DNA of 64,000 bases from BP-133 sp040756995 (GTDB lineage: Bacteria > Actinomycetota > Acidimicrobiia > IMCC26256 > BP-133). Under the pieces are notes generated by a model. It was given only the letters and a program-made list of their open reading frames with translations. It had not been told where the DNA came from and did not search any database. The translations under genes were made by a program, and so were the position numbers. Positions within the stretch are counted from its first letter, which is position 1. Every line of letters begins with the position of its first letter. The stretch covers positions 310,001 through 374,000 of the forward strand of contig JBFLYK010000001.1 in the NCBI GenBank assembly GCA_040756995.1. Reading direction: 5' to 3'. Of the stretch, positions 54,107-61,454 are shown one piece after another.

Positions 54107-55084
54107 CTACAGCACCCCCGCCGCGCCAAGGCGGCCCGCCAGGTCGTCGCGCTCGGCGGCGGTGATGGCCCCCCGAACCGGTGGCCGCACCGGCCCGGCC
54201 CGCAGCCCGACCAGCTCGAACCACGCCTTGAGGTACGGCATGGCGCCGACGTAGGAACCGGTCTGGACGATGCGGGAGATGAGGACCTCCTCGTAGACCG
54301 CCCGGACCGGGTCGAGGCCGGCGGCCACCGGGATGGCCTCGGCCAGGTTCCCGGCCGCCGCCAGGGCCGTGTAGCGGGCAAGGTCGTCGCGGCGTTTTCC
54401 GTAGAGCAGCAGCGACAGCTCCCCGAAGAGCACCCGGCCGCCGAAGAGGGCCCGGTCGTAGACCCACAGGCGTTCGTTCGGCTCGCTCACCACCAGCGCT
54501 TCGCCGACCCGGCGGCGCAGCGCCAGCGTGTCGTTCCAGCTGACGGTGCCGTTCTTCACCCCCACGACGTTGGGCAGCTCAGCCAGCCGGGCCACCACTT
54601 CATGACCGTAGACCGTGCCGGAGACCGGCGTCCGGTAGAGCACCACGGCCAACGGCGTGTCGGCCGTGACGAAGGCCAAGAAGTCGCAGATCTCCCCGTC
54701 CGTGCGCAGCTGCACCGACGGGTTCATGATTTCGGCGCCGGTGTAGCCCAGCTCCTCGACGAGGCGCAGCTTCTCCTGGGCCTGGTAGGCCGACGACTCG
54801 AGGAGGATGGTGAACAGCGGCAGCCGGCCGGCCACCGCCTCGGCCACCACCTCGTGGTAGCGGCGCCATTCGTCGAGGGTCATGTTCCAGCCCTCGGCGA
54901 AGAACCCGCCGACGACCAGCCCGTCGCAGCCCATGTCGACGAACGCCTCGAGATTCTCGCGCAGCCCCTCCTCGTCGAGGGCGTAGTCAGCGTCGAACGG
55001 GGTAAGCGGGCACATGTAGAACCCCGCCAGGTGTTGGCGGGCCCAGGTTTTGGCCTCCGCCGCGTCGGGTGCCGCCGCCGTCAT
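54107..55084 (-). CDS. DapA-superfamily aldolase/hydratase, copy 1
   Basis: A 325-residue TIM-barrel enzyme of the dihydrodipicolinate-synthase family. The Schiff-base Lys is in NVVGVKNGTVSW, the Tyr in VVLYRTPVSG, and the 2-keto-acid loop GGFFAEGWNMT differs from the usual GTTGE. It is more divergent than the other two copies in this cluster. A C-C lyase acting on an aryl pyruvate-type intermediate is likely; a biosynthetic DapA role is unlikely given the loop and the neighbourhood. Confidence 0.85.
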   Translation of the reverse strand: MTAAAPDAAEAKTWARQHLAGFYMCPLTPFDADYALDEEGLRENLEAFVDMGCDGLVVGGFFAEGWNMTLDEWRRYHEVVAEAVAGRLPLFTILLESSAYQAQEKLRLVEELGYTGAEIMNPSVQLRTDGEICDFLAFVTADTPLAVVLYRTPVSGTVYGHEVVARLAELPNVVGVKNGTVSWNDTLALRRRVGEALVVSEPNERLWVYDRALFGGRVLFGELSLLLYGKRRDDLARYTALAAAGNLAEAIPVAAGLDPVRAVYEEVLISRIVQTGSYVGAMPYLKAWFELVGLRAGPVRPPVRGAITAAERDDLAGRLGAAGVL

Positions 55085-55088
55085 CGCC

Positions 55089-56204
55089 TCACCCCGCCTG
55101 GCCCGGGCCGCCGGCGGGTCGGGCGACGTTGCCGGGGACCGGCGGCCATTCGCTCCGCCCGATCGACACCTCCGGCTCCTCCCGGTAGAGGTCGAGGGCC
55201 AGCAGCGTCGGCATGTCGTTGACCGTGAAGAGCAGGGCCTCGTCGGTGGCGGAGACGTTGCGGTGACTGTGCCACGACCAGTTGGGGACGCAGAAGGCGT
55301 CGTTCTGGCCCCACTGGAGCTCGGTGTCGCCGACCACGGTCGTGCCCTGGCCGCGGATCACGAAGTACACCGCCGCCGAGGTGTGCCGATGTGCCGCGGT
55401 GGCCTCACCCGGGCGGAGCATCTGGACCCAGCAGGTCATGGTCGGAAACGTCGGCCCGCCCGTCATCGGGTTGACGTACTCCAGGGCGATCCCGTCGTAG
55501 GGGCTGCCGTCGCGGTCGGCCATGGCCATGACCAGCGGCTCGATCTCCCGCCAGGGATACCGCAGCGGCAGGTGCGCCGTCTTGCGCCGCTCCCACACCG
55601 GCCGGACGAGACCAGTCCGGGCCTGCAGGTAGTCGCTCGGCCGGGGCCGAGATGGCTGGCGCTCCTCGCCGTAGGGCTCGTAGAACGGGCAGTTGAGGCC
55701 GAGGACGATACCCAGGTCGAGGACGTCGAGCCACAACGCCGTGGAGCGGGCGTCGTCGTTGTGGTGGTCGTGCCACGTCCACTGCGGCGTGAGGACGAGG
55801 TCGTAGTCCTCCATGGGACAGTCCTCCCCGTCCACCACGGTTGTCAGGTTGGGATGGCCCTGCACCACGAACCGCAACGCCGCCAGCGTGTGGCGGTGGG
55901 CCCACGCCACCTCCCCCGGCTGCAGCATCTGGAGACCCATATGGATCGTGTGGGTCGTCCCCCGGTCGAGGGCCGGGTTGATGAAGCTGAGGTGGCGGCG
56001 GGCGGTGTAGGTCTGGGGCAGCACCTCGAGGGCCTCGCGAAGATAGGGCTCCACGTCGGGCCACCTCCAGATGTGGGGCACGCCGGCCGGACGCGGGCCG
56101 CCGATCACCTGCTCCAGCAGCCGGTCGTACTGCCACTGGCCCCGCATGTGCGCCGCGGCGAGCTCTCGGTCGAACTCCTCGAGGGACTTCACGCGCATGC
56201 TCAT
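55089..56204 (-). CDS. Gentisate 1,2-dioxygenase-like bicupin
   Basis: A 371-residue protein with two cupin domains. The first has GEVAWAHRHTLAALRFVVQG with iron-binding His; the second has GEATAAHRHTSAAVYFVIRG, then WSWHSHRN. The start of the family (WQYDRLL, then PHIWRW) fits gentisate/1-hydroxy-2-naphthoate dioxygenases, which cleave ortho to a carboxyl. AAAGGAG is about 10 nt before ATG 56204. The substrate is probably gentisate, salicylate or hydroxynaphthoate. Confidence 0.85.
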   Translation of the reverse strand: MSMRVKSLEEFDRELAAAHMRGQWQYDRLLEQVIGGPRPAGVPHIWRWPDVEPYLREALEVLPQTYTARRHLSFINPALDRGTTHTIHMGLQMLQPGEVAWAHRHTLAALRFVVQGHPNLTTVVDGEDCPMEDYDLVLTPQWTWHDHHNDDARSTALWLDVLDLGIVLGLNCPFYEPYGEERQPSRPRPSDYLQARTGLVRPVWERRKTAHLPLRYPWREIEPLVMAMADRDGSPYDGIALEYVNPMTGGPTFPTMTCWVQMLRPGEATAAHRHTSAAVYFVIRGQGTTVVGDTELQWGQNDAFCVPNWSWHSHRNVSATDEALLFTVNDMPTLLALDLYREEPEVSIGRSEWPPVPGNVARPAGGPGQAG

Positions 56205-56221
56205 CGGGGCTGCTCCTTTCG

Positions 56222-57232
56222 TCAGGCTCGCATGGCCAGGTCGGCGGTGGCCATCGAGTAGCGCTCGTGCAAGGCTCGCCATCGCCGGCCGCACTCCCGC
56301 CCGCTCTCCAGGACCCGCTCTGGGGCGTGCTGATACGGCGGCCGGGTCGGGCCGGGGCGGATCAGCCCCGCCGCGTCGAATTCGGCGTTGTCGATCTGGA
56401 TGCTGTAGCGCATGAACAGATCGAAGTTCCCGTCCGGGAAGAGCGGTTCGAGGGCCCATTCGAGCTGGGCGGCGATGACTTCCGCCTCCTTCCAGTCCCG
56501 AGCGGTGACCGCCGCCTTGAGCGCGACCAGCGGAGCGGGGCCGCAGGCGACGTTGCCCGACCAGCAGGCCGTCACCAGGTCGGGGAACAGCTGGGCGGCG
56601 TAGTGCCAGTCGTTCTCCAGCGGCAACAGCCTGATGCGGTTCCCCACCGCCTTCTGGTCCTCGATGAAGGAACCCCCACCGAGGAGAAGGCCGATGTGTT
56701 TCGCCGCCACCACCTGGGGGATGGCGGCCAGCTCCGAATAGGCCCGGGAGGAGATCTTGCCCTTGAAGGCACCGGGGTTGTCGTAGACGATCAGGGCCAT
56801 CTCGGGGACAGCCTCGGCCACGTCCCGGTAGTACTGCACCAGCTGCTGCTCGTCGAGGGGCAGCCACATCGGCCGGCCGACGAACAGGCCGTCGGCCCCG
56901 AGCGACGCCAGCTTCCGGCCCCGGGCGACCGTGTCACGGGTGTTGAGGGTGGTCGCCCCGGCGAATACCGGGATCCGGCCGGCCACCGTCTGCACCACCG
57001 TGTCGACGAAGGTGTACAGCTCATCGGCCGTGAGGGTCGCGCACTCCCCGAACGTTCCGTTGGTGAGGAGGACGTCGGTGCCGCCGGCCACCACCATCTC
57101 CACCATCTTCGCCGTCTCGTCCAGGTCGACGGTCTGGTCGGCATCCCACCGGGATGCCCCCTCGGTGGCGGGGGTGGGCACGATCCCGACGATCCCGTTG
57201 ATGTCGGCGGCGGTGATCCGGTGGGTGGGCAT
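56222..57232 (-). CDS. Hydratase-aldolase (NahE/PhdJ-like), copy 2
   Basis: A 336-residue DapA-superfamily protein. GIVPTPATEGASRWDADQTVD, then LLTNGTFGECATLT, VYDNPGAFKGKIS and VVAAKHIG with the Schiff-base Lys match trans-o-hydroxybenzylidenepyruvate or carboxybenzalpyruvate hydratase-aldolases of naphthalene and phenanthrene degradation. These split an aryl-idene pyruvate into an aromatic aldehyde and pyruvate; the aldehyde would go to the neighbouring dehydrogenase. It lies 17 nt upstream of the bicupin gene. Confidence 0.87.
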   Translation of the reverse strand: MPTHRITAADINGIVGIVPTPATEGASRWDADQTVDLDETAKMVEMVVAGGTDVLLTNGTFGECATLTADELYTFVDTVVQTVAGRIPVFAGATTLNTRDTVARGRKLASLGADGLFVGRPMWLPLDEQQLVQYYRDVAEAVPEMALIVYDNPGAFKGKISSRAYSELAAIPQVVAAKHIGLLLGGGSFIEDQKAVGNRIRLLPLENDWHYAAQLFPDLVTACWSGNVACGPAPLVALKAAVTARDWKEAEVIAAQLEWALEPLFPDGNFDLFMRYSIQIDNAEFDAAGLIRPGPTRPPYQHAPERVLESGRECGRRWRALHERYSMATADLAMRA

Positions 57233-57258
57233 GGCAGCAGCGCCTCTCTCCCGAGCGG

Positions 57259-58722
57259 TCAGTGGGGCAGCGGCTCGCCGGGCGGGCCCGTCCGGCGGCT
57301 GATCGTCTGGTACTCGGTGTACGAGTCGAAGGCGTAGGCCCCGAACTCCCGGCCGAGCCCGCTCGACTTCATTCCTCCGAACGGGGCGCGGGGGTCGAGG
57401 GAGTCGAACACGTGGCTGTTGATGAACACCGATCCGGCTTCCACCCGCCGGCCCACCTCGAAGGCCCGGTCCTCGTCAGAACTCCACACCGAGGAGCACA
57501 GGCCATAGCGGGTGTCGTTGACCAGCCGCAGGCCCTCGTCGAGCGTCCGGTAGGGGAGGATCGGCACGGTGGGGCCGAACTGCTCCTCGGTGACCAGCGG
57601 GGCGTCGGGCGCGAGGCCGGTCACGACGCTCGGCAGCATGAAGTGGCCCCGGTCCCACCCCGCCGGGTCGAGTCTCTGCCCGAGGCGGCGCACGGTCGCT
57701 CCCGACGCCTCCACTTCGTCGAGGAGCTTCTCCACGGCGCGCAGTTGCTGCTCGTTGTTGATGGGGCCGATCGACGACCCGGGGTCGTCGCCCCGGCCGA
57801 CCACCAGCCGGTCGACGGCGGCGCAGAACCGGTCCACGAACAGATCGAAGGCCTGCGCCGGCACGTAGATCCGCTTGACTGAGAAGCACAGCGTGCCGGT
57901 CGACGTGTACACGCCCCGCACCAGCCCACCGACGAGGTCGTCAGTCAGCTCGGCGTCGTCGAGGACGAGCGCGGCGTCGTTGCCGCCGAGCTCCAGCGTC
58001 ACCCGCTTCACGTCCCGGGCGGCGGCCTGCATCACCTTGGTACCGGTCTCGGTGCCGCCGGTGAAAGCGACCTTGCGGATCAGCGGGTGGCCGACCAGGT
58101 TGGCCCCGGTGTCGTCGCCGCCGGTGACGACGTTGAGCACCCCGGGAGGCAGGTACTTCTGGACCTCCTGGATCACCCGGGTGATCGTGAGCGGCACCAG
58201 CTCCGAAGGCTTGAGCACCACGGTGTTCCCGGCCAGCAGGGCCGGCGCGATCTTCATGAACGAGAGGACCACCGGGAAGTTCCACGGCACGATGGCGGCC
58301 ACCGGCCCGACGGGGCAGCGCCGGATGACGGTGGTCCCGCCGGTGTCGCGGATCCGGGTGTCCTTCAGGGCTCCCTCCGCCAGCGAGGCCGTGAGATGGC
58401 AGACGGCGGAGGCGTAGAAGAGGTCGACTCCCGACTCCCACAGCACCTTGCCGTGCTCCCGGGTCAGGAGCTTGGTCAGGTCATCGGTCAGGTCAGTGAT
58501 CACCGAACCGACGCCGTGGAGGAGGTTGGCGCGCTCCGTCACCGGCCGGGCCGCCCACTCGGGGAAGGCGATGGCTGCGGCCCGGGCCGCGGCGTCGACG
58601 TCGTCGGGCGAGGCGTCCGGGACCCGGCCGACGACCTCGGCCAGGTCGGCCGGGTTGCGGACCTCGATGTGACGGTCGGATTCCACCGGCCGGCCGTCGA
58701 TGATCATGGGGATTTCGCTCAT
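57259..58722 (-). CDS. NAD-dependent aldehyde dehydrogenase 1
   Basis: A 487-residue ALDH. PWNFPVVLSFMKIAPALLAGNTVVLKPSE, the general-base Glu in VTLELGGND and the nucleophilic Cys in STGTLCFSVKRIYVP are present; EEQFGPTVPILPY and the C-terminal FGGMKSSGLGRE complete the fold. It most likely oxidises the aromatic aldehyde released by the adjacent hydratase-aldolases (salicylaldehyde dehydrogenase-like). The ATG overlaps the stop of the copy-3 aldolase gene (ATGA). Confidence 0.92.
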   Translation of the reverse strand: MSEIPMIIDGRPVESDRHIEVRNPADLAEVVGRVPDASPDDVDAAARAAAIAFPEWAARPVTERANLLHGVGSVITDLTDDLTKLLTREHGKVLWESGVDLFYASAVCHLTASLAEGALKDTRIRDTGGTTVIRRCPVGPVAAIVPWNFPVVLSFMKIAPALLAGNTVVLKPSELVPLTITRVIQEVQKYLPPGVLNVVTGGDDTGANLVGHPLIRKVAFTGGTETGTKVMQAAARDVKRVTLELGGNDAALVLDDAELTDDLVGGLVRGVYTSTGTLCFSVKRIYVPAQAFDLFVDRFCAAVDRLVVGRGDDPGSSIGPINNEQQLRAVEKLLDEVEASGATVRRLGQRLDPAGWDRGHFMLPSVVTGLAPDAPLVTEEQFGPTVPILPYRTLDEGLRLVNDTRYGLCSSVWSSDEDRAFEVGRRVEAGSVFINSHVFDSLDPRAPFGGMKSSGLGREFGAYAFDSYTEYQTISRRTGPPGEPLPH

Positions 58723-59738
58723 GACGACTTCTCCGGGGTGTGGATGGGGAAGAAGCGCTGGTCGCGTTCCCGCAGGATGCGGTACTTCTCGGCCAGGCCG
58801 ACCCAGCGGCGGGCGTAGCGGCGCGCCGATTCGGTCACGTGGTCGGGGACGTGCACGAATGGCGGCCGGGCTGGGCCGGCCCGGCCGTAGCCGGCCACGT
58901 CGACGGCCATCTTCCACCATGGCGCCTGGAAGGCCTGGAACTCCTCCATGGTGAGCCCGAGCGTGGTGAACGGTGCCTGCATCTGATCGGCGATCCGGGC
59001 CGCCTCCTCCCAGTCCTCCTTCTGGCAGGCGTCGCGCAGCGCCAGTGACGGCCAGGGGCCCAGGCACACGTCGATGCTCCAGGCGCCGGCCGCGCCGAAC
59101 GCCATGGCGGGGTACATGAGCTGGTCGAGGACCAGGATGGCCAACTTGTCCTTCGCCGCTTTGATCGAGCCGATGACGTTGAAGATCTCCATCGACGTCT
59201 GCTTGACGGCGACGATGTTGCGAATCTGGGCCAGCTGGGCGAACACCGCCGGAGTCAGGGTCACCCGGAAGGCGTGCGGATTCTGGTAGATCATGATGGC
59301 CGTGTCGGGCACCGCCTCGCTCAGATCCCGGTAGTACTGCAGGGCATTGTCCATCGACTGGGGCAGGTACATCGGCGGGCCGCTCATGATGCCGTCGGCG
59401 CCGCATTCGACAGCCAGCCGCGCCCGGGCGATCGATTCCCGGGTGTGGAGCATGCTGACGCCGATGAAGACCGGCACGCGCCCACCGGCGGCCTGCACGG
59501 TGGTTTCGGCCAGGGTCCGGAATTCGGCGGTGGTGAGGGTGTGCCCTTCGCCGGCGCTGCCCGTCGTGACGATGCCGTCCACGCCGTCTGTGACGAGGCG
59601 GTCGACCAGGGTGGCCAGCGCGTCGACGTCGACCGTCGACTCCGCCGTCCACGAGCGGGCGTCGGGCGTGGCGCAGGCCGGGACGAAGGCCCACATCCCC
59701 CGCATGTCGGAAGGAGCCAACCGAAGCCGTGGTTCCAT
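58719..59738 (-). CDS. Hydratase-aldolase (NahE-like), copy 3
   Basis: A 339-residue relative of the 56222 protein: ACATPDARSWTAESTVD, IVTTGSAGEGHTLTT, MIYQNPHAFRVTL, NIVAVKQTS with the Schiff-base Lys. The loop GSAGEGHTL replaces GTFGECATL, so substrate preference may differ. It is coupled to the ALDH gene by a 4-nt overlap. Three such enzymes in one cluster suggest successive side-chain cleavages or several aromatic substrates. Confidence 0.87.
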   Translation of the reverse strand: MEPRLRLAPSDMRGMWAFVPACATPDARSWTAESTVDVDALATLVDRLVTDGVDGIVTTGSAGEGHTLTTAEFRTLAETTVQAAGGRVPVFIGVSMLHTRESIARARLAVECGADGIMSGPPMYLPQSMDNALQYYRDLSEAVPDTAIMIYQNPHAFRVTLTPAVFAQLAQIRNIVAVKQTSMEIFNVIGSIKAAKDKLAILVLDQLMYPAMAFGAAGAWSIDVCLGPWPSLALRDACQKEDWEEAARIADQMQAPFTTLGLTMEEFQAFQAPWWKMAVDVAGYGRAGPARPPFVHVPDHVTESARRYARRWVGLAEKYRILRERDQRFFPIHTPEKSS

Positions 59739-59751
59739 CGAGAGGTTCTCC

Positions 59752-59949
59752 TCAGTCCTCGGCGACGCGGATGGCCAGCTGTGGGCACACGTTCGCGCCC
59801 CGGCGGGCGGCGTCGACCAGGTCGGGCGCCACGACGTCGACGACGACGCGGGCGTAGCCCGAGTCGTCGAGCTGGTACACCTCGGGCGCCGTTTCCACGC
59901 ACATGGCGTAGCCGCAGCACTTCTTCCGGTCGACCGTCACGCTGATCAT
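59752..59949 (-). CDS. Small 3Fe-4S-type ferredoxin
   Basis: A 65-residue ferredoxin. Cluster ligands are C11 and C17 in CCGYAMC and C54 in ANVCPQLAI; the usual second ligand position of a 4Fe-4S protein is Tyr14, so a 3Fe-4S cluster is expected. Such ferredoxins normally feed cytochromes P450, but no P450 is in the window. It could serve a Rieske oxygenase, although those normally use Rieske or plant-type ferredoxins. It overlaps the next ALDH gene by 4 nt. Confidence 0.9.
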   Translation of the reverse strand: MISVTVDRKKCCGYAMCVETAPEVYQLDDSGYARVVVDVVAPDLVDAARRGANVCPQLAIRVAED

Positions 59950-61454
59950 CGGCTGAGCACCACGTTGATGCTTTTCTGCTCGGTGAAGCTGAGCAGCTCG
60001 TCGATGCTCTCCTCGGAGTCCGTGCCGCTGTTGCGGTGCCCGCCGAACGGCACGCCAGGGAAGTGGCGAGACGATCCGTTGATCCAGACGTAGCCGGCGT
60101 CGACCGCCCGGGCCATGCGCAGGGCGGCGTCGACGTCACGGGTCCAGATCGCGGCCGTCAGGCCGAACTGCAGGCCGTTGGCCCGGCGAACGACCTCGTC
60201 GACGTCGTGCCAGCGGAGCACGCAGAGGACCGGACCGAAGATCTCCTCGCGGGCGATGCGCATGCCGTCGGTGACCCCGGTGAACACGGTCGGGGCCAGG
60301 AAGCAGCCCCGGGCGAAGATCTCGCCCGCCGGTGGCCGGCCGCCTGTCGCCAGGTGCGCTCCCTCCTCGAGGCCGGAGGCGACGTAGCCCATCACCCGGT
60401 CGTGATGTTCGGGCGAGATGAGGCAACCCATCTCGGTGTCGGGGTCGAGCGGGTCGCCGATACGGAGCTGGCCCACCCGGTCCACCAGCCGTTCCACGAA
60501 GGCGTCGTGGATCGAATCGTGGAGGAACAGGCGCGAGGTCGACCCGCAGGACTGGCCCTGCGACCACGAGAAGTTCATGCCCGCCACCGCCCCGGTCACG
60601 GCAGCGTCGAGATCGGCGTCGGGCAACACGATCATGGCGTTCTTGCCGCCGAGTTCCAGGCTGACGCGTTTGACGGCCACCTCGGCGGCGGCATGCTGGA
60701 TCCGCATCCCGGTGTCGACCCCACCGATGAGCGCGATCCGCTTCACACGGGGGTGGCGCACCAGCGCGTCGCCGGTGGTCGGCCCGTCGCCGGTGACGAT
60801 ATTGACGACACCCGGCGGGAACACCTCCCGGATCAGTTCGCCGAGCAGGAGCGGCGCCAGCGGAGCCTGCTCCGGGGCCTTGAGCACCACGGTGTTGCCC
60901 ATCAGGAGCGGAGGCACGATCTTGTGGGAGGCGAACAGGATCGGGTGGTTGTAGGCGATGATCCGGCCCACGACACCGTACGGTTCACGGATGGTGAGAT
61001 GAAGGTGCTCAGCGCTGGCGGGCACGGTCGTGCCCTTCACCTCGAGGGCGGCGCCGGCCATGTAGGTACTGAGGGCGGCGCTGAGCTCGACGTCGCGGAC
61101 CATGGCCGTCACCGGATTCCCGGAGTCCACGGCGTCGAGGAGCCCGAGGTCGGCGGCGGAGGCCTGCAACCGGGCGACCAGCTCGTGGACGAGGCGGGAC
61201 CGCTCGACGACCGGCACGTTGCGCCAGGCGGGAAACGCCGTTTCGGCGCAGGTCACCGCCCGGTCGACGTCGCTGGCCCCGGCGAATGGCACCACCGCCA
61301 GCGGTTCGCCGGTGGCGGGATTGGCCGTCTCGAACGTGGTTCCGTTCTGGCTGGCGACGAGCTCGCCGCCGACGAGCATCCTCCACGGGCGCTCGAGCAG
61401 CTCCTTGGTCCGCAGCTGGTTGTCGTGGAGGCTCCGGTCACCCACGAACCTCAA
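59946..61454 (-). CDS. NAD-dependent aldehyde dehydrogenase 2
   Basis: A 502-residue ALDH with AYNHPILFASHKIVPPLLMGNTVVLKAPEQ, the base Glu in VSLELGGKN and the nucleophile in SQGQSCGSTSR. VWINGSSRHFPGVPFGGHRNSG ends the catalytic domain. The TTG at 61454 overlaps the TGA of the AAA gene; GTG 61445 or a later ATG are alternatives. A GTTTC-N7-GAAAC palindrome 36 bp upstream suggests this gene begins a regulated unit even though it follows the AAA gene closely. Confidence 0.9.
   Translation of the reverse strand: MRFVGDRSLHDNQLRTKELLERPWRMLVGGELVASQNGTTFETANPATGEPLAVVPFAGASDVDRAVTCAETAFPAWRNVPVVERSRLVHELVARLQASAADLGLLDAVDSGNPVTAMVRDVELSAALSTYMAGAALEVKGTTVPASAEHLHLTIREPYGVVGRIIAYNHPILFASHKIVPPLLMGNTVVLKAPEQAPLAPLLLGELIREVFPPGVVNIVTGDGPTTGDALVRHPRVKRIALIGGVDTGMRIQHAAAEVAVKRVSLELGGKNAMIVLPDADLDAAVTGAVAGMNFSWSQGQSCGSTSRLFLHDSIHDAFVERLVDRVGQLRIGDPLDPDTEMGCLISPEHHDRVMGYVASGLEEGAHLATGGRPPAGEIFARGCFLAPTVFTGVTDGMRIAREEIFGPVLCVLRWHDVDEVVRRANGLQFGLTAAIWTRDVDAALRMARAVDAGYVWINGSSRHFPGVPFGGHRNSGTDSEESIDELLSFTEQKSINVVLSR

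Noticed and set aside
55089..56867. Longer 592-residue form of the bicupin
   Set aside because: The extra N-terminus overlaps the hydratase-aldolase gene out of frame; ATG 56204 has a good ribosome-binding site.
59752..59949. Ferredoxin as evidence for a cytochrome P450 system
   Set aside because: No P450 heme-binding motif is present anywhere in the window.
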